Below, in pieces: positions 1-12,144 of a stretch of DNA of 64,000 nucleotides. The translations under genes and the position numbers were made by a program. The notes beneath the pieces were generated by a model that saw only the letters and a program-made list of their open reading frames with translations, was not told the DNA's origin and did not search any database. Source of the DNA: Antedon bifida (lineage: Eukaryota > Echinodermata > Crinoidea > Comatulida > Antedonidae); NCBI GenBank assembly GCA_963402885.1, contig OY727101.1, positions 12,162,917 to 12,226,916 of the forward strand, written 5' to 3'. The number at the start of each line of letters is the position of its first letter. The first letter of the stretch is position 1.

Positions 1-378
1 CTTAACTACTTACACGATGATTTTGGCTCTCCATTTTCTCTTAATATCATCAGCTTTTTGTATCCTATCGCTTTAGGTCAGTTCTTTCTTGGTAAAACAC
101 CACTGAACTCTTTACTGCTATTGACGCTGACATACCAGTGTTTGATGTATACTGTTGGCTGTACATTCCTGTTCTTTCAAGCGTGGTTCCAGCTTACAAA
201 CGGACAGACACCTCATGAAGCCCATAATAAAATTTCTATCTACAAGTATACCATGAAAGAGAACATTCAAATTGTATTTGGACGAAAGTGGTTACTTGCT
301 CTCATTCTTCCATGGCCAACGGCATTACCAAAAGACGGTATTACATGGGAAGTGAGCAATTTTACCAAAAATCTATAA
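1..378 (+). CDS. ZDHHC24: DHHC palmitoyltransferase, ZDHHC24-like, C-terminal part (5' truncated)
   Basis: The reading frame is open from base 1 to a TAA at 376-378, so upstream exons lie left of the window and no start is visible. The 125 visible codons hold two hydrophobic segments (about residues 15-32 and 37-58 of the fragment). They are followed by GQTPHE, resembling the TTxE-type motif after the last membrane span of DHHC enzymes, then an amphipathic tail with FGRKWLL and LPKDGIT. From memory, a tail of the form G-x-x-W then LPxDGIT is typical of ZDHHC24 and weaker in ZDHHC22. The family transfers palmitate to cysteines of proteins at Golgi or ER membranes. The catalytic DHHC motif is not in the window, so catalytic competence cannot be judged. 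Family assignment is good; the exact paralogue is less sure. Confidence 0.62.
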   Translation, partial: LNYLHDDFGSPFSLNIISFLYPIALGQFFLGKTPLNSLLLLTLTYQCLMYTVGCTFLFFQAWFQLTNGQTPHEAHNKISIYKYTMKENIQIVFGRKWLLALILPWPTALPKDGITWEVSNFTKNL

Positions 379-487
379 ACTTACTGTAGCCATTGTGTAA
401 ACCATCAACCTAGCAGGGTACATTTTATATTGTAATGCATGATTCTAAAAAATAACTTAAAAAATGACTTAACCAAAGGCTCATGAT

Positions 488-534
488 CTCACACTTTTTT
501 TGTCAAACTAGTTTGACAGTGTAGACAGAGCTTT
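488..534. repeat. MITE-A remnant (right terminal repeat)
   Basis: Contains TTTGTCAAACTAGTTTGA followed by a variant of the terminal repeat GTAGACAGAGCT. The same end is seen in the fuller copies at 3681, 6344 and 9761. Only one end survives here. Confidence 0.6.
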
Positions 535-800
535 ATGGTAACAGGTATGTAAATGTTTTTACATAGTTTGATTAAGATCACTCAGTATAGTTAGCTATAG
601 TTTGTTATTTAAACATTTTATTTATAAAAAAGATTTTCTGTTAATTAATTTTTATTTGCACAATATGAAACAATTTTTGTGTGCATATTATTCTACTTTA
701 ACACAAGTTAAATGTGTCTTTGTATGTTATTCAGTACTGAGTGTATACAAGTATTGTATCTGGTTTGACAAATTTTGTCTAAAAAATTTTATTTAAATTT

Positions 801-1015
801 GTTTATATATATTATATATACACTTGCACTGATGAAGGGCTAGTGTTGCCCGAAAGCTCTGCTAACTTTTCTGGCTGTTTTACTTCTCGTTTTGATTTAG
901 CTTTTCGCTTTTATTTTGTATCTCCATTGAGATCCAGCCACTGATACCCACAGCATTGTCATTTTTTCAGTAATTTGCCTTTGGATTTATATATTATATA
1001 TACAGTATATATATA
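801..1015 (+). repeat. Repeat piece with hammerhead-ribozyme-like core, between TATA microsatellites
   Basis: CTGATGA at 829-835 is followed by GGGC (837-840), a 7-nt loop, GCCC (848-851) and GAAA (852-855). This is the order of a hammerhead core: CUGAUGA, stem II, GAAA. The block is flanked by TATATA runs on both sides (about 801-820 and 989-1013), as if inserted into a microsatellite. Penelope-like elements and retrozymes are known to carry such motifs. There is one extra A between CTGATGA and the stem, and I do not find a convincing stem I, so it may be a decayed copy. Confidence 0.45.
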
Positions 1016-1780
1016 GGACCATTGACATGAAATTGGTTATCCTAACAGAACTAACAATTACAGTAGTACTCTTGCAGTTTTTAGCCAGATTGCCTTTTAA
1101 CCAAGTGTAGTCAGGTTTTTTTTTTTTAACATTCCAGAAACACTAGTGTATATTATATCTGAATTAAGGACAGAAGAGCTTTAATTTAATCATGACACTT
1201 TTCAGTGTTTTAGTAAACAGTTGTGCAATTCTTGAACAATACCTTGAGAAGGTAATTTTTAATTTTAAATAAACTATATGGAGAAGTACTATTTCTGACA
1301 TACTATTAGTGTACAGACACTGTACTGTTGTCTTACAGGCTATTAAAGCAGTATAATAATTTGGTGATTGAACTATTTGATTTTTGGCTTTTCATAATGG
1401 ACGCCACATATGTGAACCCCAATAATAATAATATGGCCTATTTCCCCTTCCCCATTTGAGCGCCACTACTGTACTTGATTCTGGTGTTTTTATTGCAGTT
1501 CACACATTTTATATTGTTTGTACAGGTTATACTCTTTTATTGGATATTTACTTATTATTGAGACTGGTTTTTGTATTTTTAGATAACCATTTTAGACAAG
1601 TTGCTCAATTTTTACCATTTTGGAAAATTATTAATATATGTAACTAACAACATATATTTTTGATTAAGTAATTATTAATTGAAATATATCACTTTTTTGT
1701 AGTACTTTTATATTGTTTGTATAATTTTCTGAATTACAAATTGGTTACACTGCTGTATAACATTTATGCAAAGTTGTTTC

Positions 1781-1786
1781 AATAAA
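1781..1786 (+). terminator. Candidate polyadenylation signal of the ZDHHC24-like gene
   Basis: AATAAA lies in an AT-rich stretch about 1.4 kb after the stop codon and about 300 bp before the next gene's start. It is the best placed of several weak candidates. Confidence 0.3.
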
Positions 1787-1979
1787 TGTTGTCATTTCAC
1801 ACGTTCATTAACTGCTTACTATTTTTTAATAAAAATCCCTTAGCAAATTATCTATTGTCTGCATAGTCAATAGATTAGAAAGTATTGACTATGGTCTGTG
1901 TTGTAATAATCTATTACTAAGCTCATATTTATATCAAAATGTATTACGCCTGGTTGAGTAATTGTCAGTACAAATAAAC

Positions 1980-2045
1980 CACCGCGCGTCGTTTATAACA
2001 ACAGAAAGATGTCGCCGGCGGCGGAGAATGAAAAACGACGCGACG
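1980..2045 (+). promoter_or_regulatory. CpG-rich 5' region of the RNF14-like gene
   Basis: A short island of CG dinucleotides (CCGCGCGTCG, GTCGCCGGCGGCGG, CGACGCGACG) stands out in AT-rich surroundings immediately before the start codon at 2089. It is probably 5' UTR and core promoter. No TATA box is obvious. Confidence 0.4.
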
Positions 2046-2088
2046 AAAACAAACGAAACTACTAGGAGTGACAACAGATGATCGGGAA

Positions 2089-5000
2089 ATGGCTGAGCAA
2101 AATTCCGTTGAAGAACAAAGAGAAGAGGTAATAAAATCACCTAATAAGCTAGTCTTAGATATTTAGTAAAAATTAAAAGATAATTTTATGACTTGCATAC
2201 TTTATTAACTATCCTTCAATCGTTATCATTCATATTCAAAAGGCTAGGCCCTTGTTGTGTGTGATTGTAGGATTAGGTAAGCCTTTATATGTGGAGTTTG
2301 TTTCGGTTTGTATAATTATTGGTCGTTTCGCCCTATTTCTTCTAGCCTAGTACAGTGTATTTAAATAATTATTTTGCAGCTTTTTGCTCTCCAAGCAATA
2401 TTTGATGATGGTAGTATCGTTATACAAAATGATGATCCAGATAGTGGACCGTTGTCTTTTAAGGTTTGTTTTGTCATTTCTTTTTTTGCTAATTAATATT
2501 AAACAACAATTACTAGCCTAGAAGTAGTATCAGGAGTTATGTTGTTTTTTTTATATTATTTCATAATTGAATGTATTTAAAAAGTTTAAACTTGTATCAC
2601 ATTTACTGTACACTATGTATACCATATATATAAACTTACAAAATAACTCAACTAAAGGTAGACTGATCAATTTCAATCTATTTAAAAAGTGGGTAGTATA
2701 AATAAGAAACAGAATTAAAAATAAGGACAAATTTGGTAATTTGTAAGATTGGCAGTTGAATTTTTCCATACTCATCAAAGGCTAGGCTATAACGGAAGTG
2801 TTGGTTAACAATTGTAAATTTTGTTTGTTGTTAACTTAATTTTTCAACAATATAACTTAATTTCTCAACAATAATCAGCAATAATTATTAGCTTATTTTA
2901 TTTTTTTATCATAGTTCAAAGTTCCTGTGCAATTGATTGGTACAATGATTCAAGTTGAAGTGTGGTTGCCAGATCAAGTGAACTGCAACATTGCAAAATC
3001 TGCTACTGCCCACTACAAGCCAGAGTCTTTACGACCTGACTTTGCACGTACTATATCAGGTGACTTATTTCAAATATTGTATGCCCGGGGCGTTTATTGT
3101 TGAGGAGTGGAGTAGGAAGGAATTCGTTTGAGGAGTGGTGAAGGAGGGGGAACAAATTTACTCTTAACAAATGCTCCTAATGTACTGTACAAAGCAATTG
3201 TTAAAATACAGCATTTTGCTACACTAAAGAACATTTTTCTAAACTGTTAACATCAGTCTATGATTATCAATTGTTTGTATTGAAAACAGAAAATATACAA
3301 TAACATTAACAATGCATAATTGATAAATACATTGATTTTTGTACTTTACGTGTCAGTACAGTAGCAAGCCAGTGGTAATTCCAAACATTACATGAATGTA
3401 TTTGAATACTGGTGCAAGTTTGTATAAAATAAATGCACCATTTAGAAAAGCTTCACACTAATGATGGGAAACAACAATATTATTTGCATTATGATCATCC
3501 TTAAAAAAAACATGAGATTATTGCTATAATGAGTAGTGTTATTTGTTGAATGTATTTCATTAATATTTACATTTACAGTTTTTTTTATTTATTTATATGT
3601 ATACAGGGACCTACTGCATATACCCTTAGTATCTTATTGTTTTTTAAATAACCAAGTTTTATATTTTATTCTGTTTTGTTTAAAGCTCCGCCTACACCAT
3701 CAAACTTGTTTGTGATGGCATGTGCCCAATTATGGTAATGATATGACATCATTGTGTGCATTATGGGCACATCACATTTTTTTGTCACATAAAGTTTGAT
3801 AGTTTAGACAGAGTAATAATACTTTTTTAATTTGCCTAACATATGATATTTTTGCATGGTAAATCCTTTACTGTTATTAGAGTTTAAATGTTTTAATATT
3901 CTCCCACAGGTCATAGGTGGCACACAAAATTCAATGTATCAAATTTAACCCCAATTGAAATCGACATGATTTTACCACCCAATTACCCTTCAGAAGACCC
4001 ACCCTCATTCAAGTTGTCTTGTTTGTGGTTGTCAAGGCAACAATTGTCTGCTGTTTGTAAACAACTTGATAAGTTATGGGAAGAATATCAAGGGATGCCG
4101 GTTGTTTATACCTGGGCTGATTGGATTCAACATCATGTACTGAGGTAAATAATTATTTAAAGCTCAGGTACAGGCATGAATTTTAAATATGATATCTGGT
4201 TAATTGTAACAGAAATCGAAAAAACATGAATTCCTTTAAAATGGCGAAATAAAAAAAATTCTGCTATAAAAGCCAGACAGACTTTTTTTTGAATGAAAGA
4301 CCATATCCAGTGACTCCCTAGAAAGTGAAAAAAAAGTTGGTAGGTACACAGAGGATAAACATGGTCCACTGTATTAATATCTGTCTAAAGGCCAATTTAC
4401 ACAGACGAGCGGTAACGGTAATAAACATAAAAAATCTATGTTATTCCTTATGACTATTTACACACAACGTGGAGCGGACTATCAGGATAGATACAGATTT
4501 TACGTGGGACAAGCTACGCGGTTTTCCGCTTACCGTTACCGCTCGTCTGTGTAAATTGGCCTTAAGACGAATAAAGTTGTGTAAAGATGAAAAAATCAAA
4601 AACTTGCCTGTGTGATGCAAATTGTCATGAACAATTATATTTTTCATGATTTTCCAAAAAAAATGATAGCCGCTTCTATTAACACCTTTAAAGTATAATA
4701 TTATGTTGCCATACAAAAACCCCAATCTTTATATTATTATGGGTGTTCCTGCTAAATCTACAGTGTTATTGGTCAGCATTTTAACAAGTAAACTGCTCTA
4801 GCCAACTGATTTAATTTGATTTCAAACAAAGTTAAACAATACAGAATAAAGCAAACAAAAAATGCAATAAATTTGTTATGGTATCAGGGATATCCCTCTA
4901 AATCGCCAAAAGGTACTGTACATCTTAAGGGGTAGTTTACTGCAGTTGTCATTTGGAATGTCAAAGTTCACTTGTTGTGCATATGATTAATTCATAATTA

Positions 5001-8000
5001 AGCATAAATTACAATTTTGTTTTCTTAAAGTTTTCTTGGAATTCGTGAAACTGTAATGATTGGTAATTTTTCCACTAATGACGACAATTTTGACGAAAGA
5101 GTAGCAACAGGGGAAACTGATTGTATGGATGAGATGATTAACATTTTAAGGTAAGGTTGTTGCAAATATAATTTTAGTGTAGTGTAGGCTTTTTGTGGAC
5201 GAAGTAACTCAAAGTAGTGGGGTAAAGTTGAGACCCATTCATATAAAACATTGTGATTTAATTATGGTCTATTATCATGCTAAGTTTAGCACGATAAAGA
5301 GAAACTGTTCACATAGAAATCATATGATCTATTTAATATGCTAATGAGGTGTTGTGCGCACAATACTAACTCAAATGCTGATTGGTTGATTCTAGCTTAT
5401 GGATTAATTAATCACATTAAAGTATATTAAATCATGTTTCCCCAGCATGCTCCACTAGATCATGTTAGGTTGATTAAGCTGATCAAGTTATTTGATCATT
5501 TTACAGTAGGTTCACAAGAAATGGCTTGATCATGATCAGTAGAAGCATGATCAACGGTGAATGGGAACCCAGAATTCCTCTTCAAATTAAAGTGAAAGTG
5601 GCTTAAACTTTGCGCAGATTACTAGCTGCATTATGGGAATATGTTTCCATACATGTTTGATCCAAAAATGACCGGGGTAATAATATGTACAGTGTTTAGA
5701 GGTTTCACGACATTAGGCACTTTGTAAATCCAGGATATTATTATTATTAATGAAAAATATCTTAATTTATATTTTTTTTTTTACACCATATTTAATGAGG
5801 GTGATCCATCCAGCAATTGCTGATCATTAGGGACCCTCAGAGGTTCACAATACAAACATATACACTTGACACTTGATGCTCTACATAAACAAAGTCTTAT
5901 TACAAGTCTTTGGGAGTGGAGTTGTAATTTGGTCCTTAGAAAAAATCCTGACATGTGACGGGACTTGAACCCAGGACCCTTGGAGTGGTAGCCAAGCATC
6001 ATAACCACCAAGCCACAACTCCACAATGAAATTATTTTTCCAGGTTTAACTGTCAGTGTGAAATGAAAGTGTTCCTTCAGGAGACACATGAATGTGAGGT
6101 GTGCTTTGATGTAAAACCTGGTGAAGAATTCTATCGTCTTAATTCTTGTTTTCATCATTTCTGTTACGACTGCTTTCACGATTACTGCGAGTTACACGTA
6201 ACAGAAGGAACAGTCAAGGCTCTTACGTAAGTTGTAATACCATTATAATTCGATTGGAGGATAGTGGGTCACGTGGTATTCAATAAATACTCTATTGTAT
6301 GTCAGAGTGCAATGTTCTTGTTACACAATATGCATTTTTAATGTTAAGCTCTGTCTACAATATTAAACTTTATGTGACAAAAAAAATGTGATGTGCCCAT
6401 TTATGGACATGATGATGTCATATCACTACCATATTTGGGCACATCACTACCATATTTAGGTACACTTTATTCATATTTAGGTAAGATGGTAGTTTTTTTT
6501 GGAATTGGAAAGGATAATCTGAATTCATATATGACAAGAGAATTAATTAAAAGTTGCTTGCAAATTTATGACTTTATTTCTTTAATTTTCAGTATATCAT
6601 TTTATTTTGTAGGTGTCCTCATCAAGAATGCAAAACGTCATTGCCACCTAGGTTGCTACGTCAGGTACTAGGAGATGAAAAATACCAAAGATGGGAGAGA
6701 CTCCTATTACAAGTAAGTTATAGGTCTATGTACATCTATTATTGACATTAGAATCATACCTGTGTAGACTGAAGATGGTACAAATATGACAAAAACATTT
6801 TTTTGAATGCTGTATATGTTGTTCAATCAATTAATAATTTTCTGAATATTGTTATCAAGAAAACTTTAGAAAGCATGGATGATATAGATTGGTGTGTACG
6901 CTGTCAGATGCCTGCTACTAAGGAATCGCAAGTGGATGGTGCCAGTTCTGAGAAGGCAAACTTAGCATTCTGTACTTACTGCTTCTATTCATATTGTTCA
7001 CAATGCAAAGATCCATGGCATGTTGTAAGTTGAAATCTTCAAGATTACAATCCCAATTAAATACTAATTGTATCTCAGACCTTCCAGGTCTCCCACTGAG
7101 ACATTTCCCAATATTTCAAAAGATCTCTCTAAATTTACAATTTTTTCCAATAGCTTTGGAAATCCTAGTAGTGCATAAATTTACGATTTGGGTTCTACTA
7201 CCCCTTTTGGTTTACAAATACATGTTGTATTGAAAAATTGCCAACTCATTTTTTGCATTAGTTACATTTTTCTCAATTAACATCAATATATGCCATACCT
7301 ATATACCTGCTACTTCTTTAAAAGAAATTATAGATCTCTGGTTTAACCACGCTCTATAAAGTCAATAAGTTTTTCCAATGTTTTTGGATGTAATTTGTAC
7401 CCTATTCTTAATCAGTTTGGTAATATTGAAAAATAGGAACTGTACAGAATTATTTATATTTAGCACAAAAAGAAATAAGTGTATTATAGTAACATGATGT
7501 TTTAACTTTGAAGGGAACTCCCTGTAAAACAGCAGATGAGAAATTACAAGAATTGGAAGAGGAAGATAAAGGAATGACTTCCGAAGAATTGTACATTAAA
7601 AGATTGCAACTAACCCAAGAAATTCAATCTGCTGAAGAAATCAAAAAAGTATCTAGGAAATGTCCAGGATGCCTTATACCCATTCAGAAAAATTTTGGGT
7701 GAGAAAGATAGTTTTTAACTTTTGAATTGATATAGTTTTTTTTTATAAATTATCGGTGCAATCAGCAACTTGTGTTGTCATTCTGTGCGATTAATGATAA
7801 TAATAATAATATTTATGTAGCGCACATATCCACTAAAAGTGTTCAAGGTGCTAACAATCACATACTGTAGCTGATTTAGAATCTGATTTCTTTTATTCAT
7901 TAATTTCATATGCCTCAGAAAAGATTTTAATGTTTTTTTTAAAAAAATTAATTGTATGGAGATACTTCAGGAACAGTATTTCAAAAAAGCAGAAAGTACA

Positions 8001-9529
8001 AGGTTGTCTTAACCCTTTCACATCAAACTCTGCAGTGATTCTCCGGAGACACCCCATAGGAACTCCGGGATCGGTGACCATTCATACCGACGAGAAACCC
8101 TGGGGTGACCCCCATACTCACATTGACCTTCAGATGTGGTCTTAAGCCTTTTGGCTCATTTGCATGTGATCCTAGTGCACTGTATAGTACTGCCGAATTC
8201 ATAACCATAATTGAGTGGGTTAATGCAGGGGCGCCGTTTACTGTACCTAAAGAGCCAACTTTGAAGCCGACTCACTCTATGGTTCTGGTGGTGGAACAAG
8301 TCTTCTCGGATAAGGACTATAAATCGTAGGTCAAGTGTGCACATTTTTTTTCGTGTGCACTTTAAAGAACCTGATAATCATTTGAGAACATGGGGAAAGT
8401 AGCCTGTGTGCATGGGGATTACCACCTAATAAAATAGTGAATAATTTAATATTGGTAATCCTTGCCTAAATACTTAAAATAAAAAATACCATATACCATC
8501 CCAAAAAATACTATTATAATATTAAAATACTACTAACTATTCCGATGAGATCCTCAAAAGACATAAAAATGTCATTAAAAATGAAATTTTCTGTAAACGA
8601 AGGATTGAAATATATTTTTGTTTGTCCCCAGTTGCAACCATATGTCGTGTTCTCAATGTCACACGTCATTCTGTTGGCGCTGTGGAAAAATAATTGTTGG
8701 GTATGATCATTTTGGGGATGGCAGTTGCATATTGTTTCCAGGGCAAGAAGAAGGTGACTACATTGTACCCGTTCAAAGACGAAGAATAGATAGAGAATAT
8801 TTACCTGTAAGTATTATGACTTCAATTTTATTGGAGTATTGAAAGACTATAAGATTTTTTACAGTCTCAACCATTCATTTACACTTGTTATGTGAAATAG
8901 TAACGCAGTTTAAAAGTGTATTAGAACCCCTCCTTTGGGATACCTCTATTCAAAGGACACTCCTTTTAAGTGGACACTTTCCTGTGAAACGAATGAAGAC
9001 CAATATATGTTTTAACATATGGCCAACCCATATTTAGTGGACACCTCTATTAAGGGAACACTTGGTTGGGAACCGATAGTGTCAATTTAAAAATTGACAC
9101 CAAAAATCTGTCAAAATTGATCTAAGGATTTCTTTGGTAAGGTTTACATGAATGTTTAAAATGTCTTGAATGTACTATTTCCTTAGAACATCAAAGCTTG
9201 TCCCACCCTAGATATTTTGGTCAAGTCAGTTTAATATTCTTAATTATTCCACAAATAAATATAGCTGTGTGAAAATGTGTAAATACAAATAAATCTGTTT
9301 TCTTTAGGGTGCAGTAGCTGTCCGTGATGCTCTCAGAAATCCAGAAAATATACATCTGGTGAAACGTTGTCCAACATGTGCCCAGCAGAACCTCAAGAAT
9401 AATGACAACAACCACATTTTGTGTTGGTCATGTCGCAGTCATTTCTGTTTTCAGTGCTTAAAAAAAATTCAGGGTAAAATAATGGACCACTTTAAACCAC
9501 CAAGCAAATGCCAGCAACATTCCAATTAA
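2089..9529 (+). CDS. RNF14: E3 ubiquitin-protein ligase RNF14-like (RWD + RBR), complete, 11 exons
   Basis: Exons: 2089-2127, 2380-2463, 2915-3059, 3910-4144, 5031-5150, 6044-6226, 6613-6712, 6860-7024, 7514-7698, 8632-8806, 9308-9529. All joins are GT/AG and in phase, giving 550 residues. Residues about 8-170 form an RWD domain (PPNYPSEDPP at about 110-119). RING1 begins at Cys225 (CEVC, then CFHHFC and CYDC). The IBR spans about 314-361, its H-x4-C crossing the exon 8/9 join. RING2 starts at Cys407 with the likely catalytic Cys420 in FGCNHMSC, coded by the first full codon of exon 10. RBR ligases pass ubiquitin from an E2 to this cysteine and then to substrate. RNF14 is known in vertebrates as an androgen-receptor coactivator and in clearing stalled translation complexes. 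A further Cys cluster follows (498-546, CPTC, CWSC, CFQC), ending HFKPPSKCQQHSN. The last exon reads through a possible donor to this stop, chosen because the tail fits RWD-RBR proteins I recall from plants. Confidence 0.88.
3681..3815. repeat. MITE-A copy in RNF14 intron 3
   Basis: Terminal inverted repeats AAGCTCCGCCTACACCATCA (left) and TTTGATAGTTTAGACAGAG (right) enclose about 90 bp containing GCCCA..TGGGCACATCACA. Related copies lie at 6344, 9761 and 55292. There is no coding capacity. Confidence 0.65.
4389..4562. repeat. MITE with long perfect inverted repeats, TAA target duplication (PIF/Harbinger-like)
   Basis: About 33 bp at each end are inverted copies: left begins AGGCCAATTTACACAGACGA, right ends with its complement. 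TAA flanks both sides (4386-4388 and 4563-4565). A 3-bp TWA duplication is typical of PIF/Harbinger. The 174-bp element has no coding capacity and sits in RNF14 intron 4. Confidence 0.7.
5785..6026 (-). repeat. tRNA-derived SINE, copy 1 (RNF14 intron 5)
   Basis: On the - strand a tRNA-like head runs from about 6022 downward. It has an A-box-like GGCTTGGTGG and a B-box GGTTCAAGTCC, followed by a non-tRNA body. The body (5875-5990) is shared with the copy at 38702-38842. The head ends only about 20 bp before the exon 6 acceptor at 6042-6043. Confidence 0.7.
6344..6478. repeat. MITE-A copy in RNF14 intron 6
   Basis: Starts TTAAGCTCTGTCTACAATAT and carries the internal block ATGTGATGTGCCCATTTATG. 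The right end is replaced by a short duplication of CATCACTACCATATTT. Same family as 9761-9894. Confidence 0.6.
7795..8430. repeat. Composite repeat block in RNF14 intron 9
   Basis: This stretch is clearly GC-richer than its surroundings. It begins with an AATAATAATA run and TTTATGTAGCGCACA, and ends near TGTGCACTTTAAAGAACC. A related GCGCACATTAAAGAACTT occurs at about 41493. Open frames on both strands (7930-8329) carry no recognisable domain and are not conserved across the splice sites, so I treat them as chance frames in an old mobile element. Confidence 0.4.
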
Positions 9530-9760
9530 AGATCTTCTGTTATATAAAGACATACCATCATCATCATCTTCCTTTACTGTGTAGAACCTCATTTCAAGTA
9601 TATTCGCACAAAGAGACTTCCTTAATGAGGGGCACTCATTCATCTGTTCACAACAGGCTGGCTGAGATGGGCCAGTACAACGGGGTACCCTACTCTTGCG
9701 AAAGATGCACTAGGTTCTTTAAAGTTCACACGAGCCAGATGTGTACACTGGACAAGTTTG

Positions 9761-9894
9761 AAAGCTCTGTCTACACTATCAAACTTTATGTGACAAAAAA
9801 TGTGATGTGCCTATATATGGACATGATGATGATCACTACCATATTTGGGAACATCACACTTTTTTGTCAAACTAGTTTGATAGTGTAGAGCTTA
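9761..9894. repeat. MITE-A, best copy (134 bp)
   Basis: Left end AAAGCTCTGTCTACACTATC and right end TTTGATAGTGTAGAGCTT are inverted complements of each other. The interior holds GTGATGTGCC and CATCACACTTTTTTGTCA. It serves as the reference for the five copies in this window. It has no open frame and depends on an unidentified transposase. Confidence 0.7.
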
Positions 9895-11257
9895 AGTCCT
9901 TATCCAATAAGACTTGTTCTACCACTAGAAAATGGTCAAGGTGCAACTTCAACCTGTGCTGATTTCAACTTTATTGTCAAGAAAAAAGGGTGATAAGATA
10001 TAGTTATAAAATCTAATCAAGCTTAACACCATCTAGATAACAATACAAGATAATTAATTATATACAGTCGTAAGCTCCTGGGTTTAGCCAGTGAGCGCTC
10101 CTAGTCATTACGTCCTACAGTACTAAATCATATCAGGATTGTCAAATGCTTCAATCCTTCATTTTAACTGCGATTTTAAGATTGGTTCACAATCTTTGCA
10201 TTTTCTGTCGTCTAGTACCTATAGTTTGAAACGAACTCACATGCCTATTTTTGGAATATCAATAGATTAGAAGAAGAAAAGATCTATTCAAATAGGAGGA
10301 AAATGATAGATTAGATAGAAAAAGTGGAGCATGAAAGGAGTGAGTATCCTAAACCTCAAAGTAGGGAATAGTTACTTAACAAAGACTTTTATATTGGTAA
10401 ACTAAATTACATGAGTATAAGCAATTAAAGGAAAGATATAGGCTTATAAAGAGAATCATTGCATATATTTTTTTTATCAGAGAATAGATTGTACATATGT
10501 ACAGATAGATAGAATTCAGTACAGTAATACAGTATTAAACAGTAGTGTGTATATATCCCAAAGTATATCTGCCTCAATTATTTAAACGCATATCATTTTT
10601 TAACGCATACTCTGATATATCGGCAATTACAATTGTTAATAATGTTATTATAATCCGTATTTTACACTTTTTGTAATACAGTACTATACCTTGTCTATAT
10701 ATTTTAAAATGTATGTGTTTGAATGAATCGCATAATGTAGTTGTTAGGCCTATTTATTTTTTATCATTAATTCAATGGCCAGTATAGGATTATGTAAAGG
10801 AAAGGAAAACGTAGATGATGTGACATTAAGAAGAGATGTACAGTAGGTGACAGAACCAGGATTTGAGAGTTTGGAATGTAGATGTAAAAGATAATTAGGA
10901 AGAAGAATGAAAGAAAAGGACATGAATTAGGGATATTGTAGGAACATGGAACAACTGACGCCGTCGGTAAGGAAAAAAAAGCATTTAATTAATTTAATGC
11001 CTGTTTCCGACTAGCTATATGTCAGCAGTGGACGAGTTGCTTGTGTTAATCAGGCTCAGACGTGTAGCTAGTGCGAACTAGACGTAATTATGATATTAGT
11101 GAATGTGCAATTTAGTACTTTATACACGAATTTTACAATTGAATTAATTGACTTAATTTGGTTTTGTAAAGGTAATTTCTTATATCAATTTATATATTGT
11201 ATTTTAAAATGCAATGCAATCGGGTCTTTAGGGGGAGTTTATTTGAGGGAGTGTGTG

Positions 11258-11515
11258 TGTTGTGTGTGTAATATGGTAACATGTATAATCAAATAAATTC
11301 TCCCTAAATATGAAATAAGTACAACACAATATCAAGAAGTAATAAAATACATTAAAAAGTGTATCAACATGATTGGTCAATTATAGATCATGGAAGTCAA
11401 TGAGTTCTACTACAAATAGAAATGTGATACAATACTGTATTGTGTGTACATGAATGTGGGGCGTTTATTCCAAACGATGTTCTATTGGGGGTGTTTATTC
11501 AAAGCGGGCTGTACG
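11258..11515. repeat. Dispersed repeat, copy 1
   Basis: TGTGTAATATGGTAACATGT and a downstream TTCTACTACAAA..GGGCGTTTATT pattern recur in the same order at about 21447-21640. This marks a diverged interspersed repeat. A GGGCGTTTATTG also appears near 3086. Confidence 0.45.
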
Positions 11516-12023
11516 GTATGTAAATTTAGATGTACTATACTGATTATGAAATATGCGAATAATACCCGAAAGCGCACTATTATTTGTATATAGTCGGCCT
11601 GTGATAACCCAAACACAGATTGAACACAGATTGTACAAGAATCACATAAGTTCAATAATTACAATATCAACAATGAGCATATAACTTTGGAAAAGCCAGA
11701 CCCGCCAAAAATACATAATACTGTGCATACCAATATAAATTCAAAGCATCTAATCTTAACTAAACTTAAATCATTCACCTAATATCTATATTCAATACAA
11801 TGTGTAACCATTTAACATTTAACATCCAAATGACCGCGTACCCCAAACAAACTACACATACTTTACACATTCGCTTTTATTTGCACCCTAAACTAAATAA
11901 GAATGTTTTTAACAATATTGTTAAATATTTGCAATGCGTTCAAGATAGGCCGTGAAATTAACCAGATTTGACTGCCCGTAACCATCTCCAACCAATTGTT
12001 GGCAAATCTTCTAGTGTCTCGTC

Positions 12024-12144
12024 TCTAGTCTACACTGGCAAATTTATGTTGGAAAACTCGAACAAACTCCGAGTTGAGGTTTGTGTAGTGTAGAGCAAAC
12101 CTTGGTAAACTGCAGAGAACAAGTTTGCAGAAGTCTACACTAGA
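12024..12144. repeat. Small foldback (MITE candidate)
   Basis: Left end TCTAGTCTACACTGGCAAA and the complement of the right end TCTAGTGTAGACTTCTGCAAA are near-identical inverted repeats about 120 bp apart. Only one copy was noticed. Confidence 0.45.

Larger units (their letters stand above)
379..2088. other. 3' UTR of the ZDHHC24-like gene and intergenic space
   Basis: No coding exon is recognised here. It holds a repeat remnant (488-534), a hammerhead-like repeat piece between TATA runs (about 801-1015), and a candidate polyadenylation signal AATAAA at 1781-1786 for the upstream gene. A short CpG-rich tract at about 1980-2045 lies just before the RNF14-like start. Short open frames in this stretch have no domain signature. 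Confidence 0.5.

Noticed and set aside
5781-6179. 132-residue open frame on the - strand
   Set aside because: It overlaps RNF14 exon 6 in antisense and a SINE; the sense exon with RING1 cysteines is convincing.
7893-8344. Several overlapping short frames on both strands
   Set aside because: GC-richer repeat inside RNF14 intron 9; frames are mutually incompatible and carry no domain.
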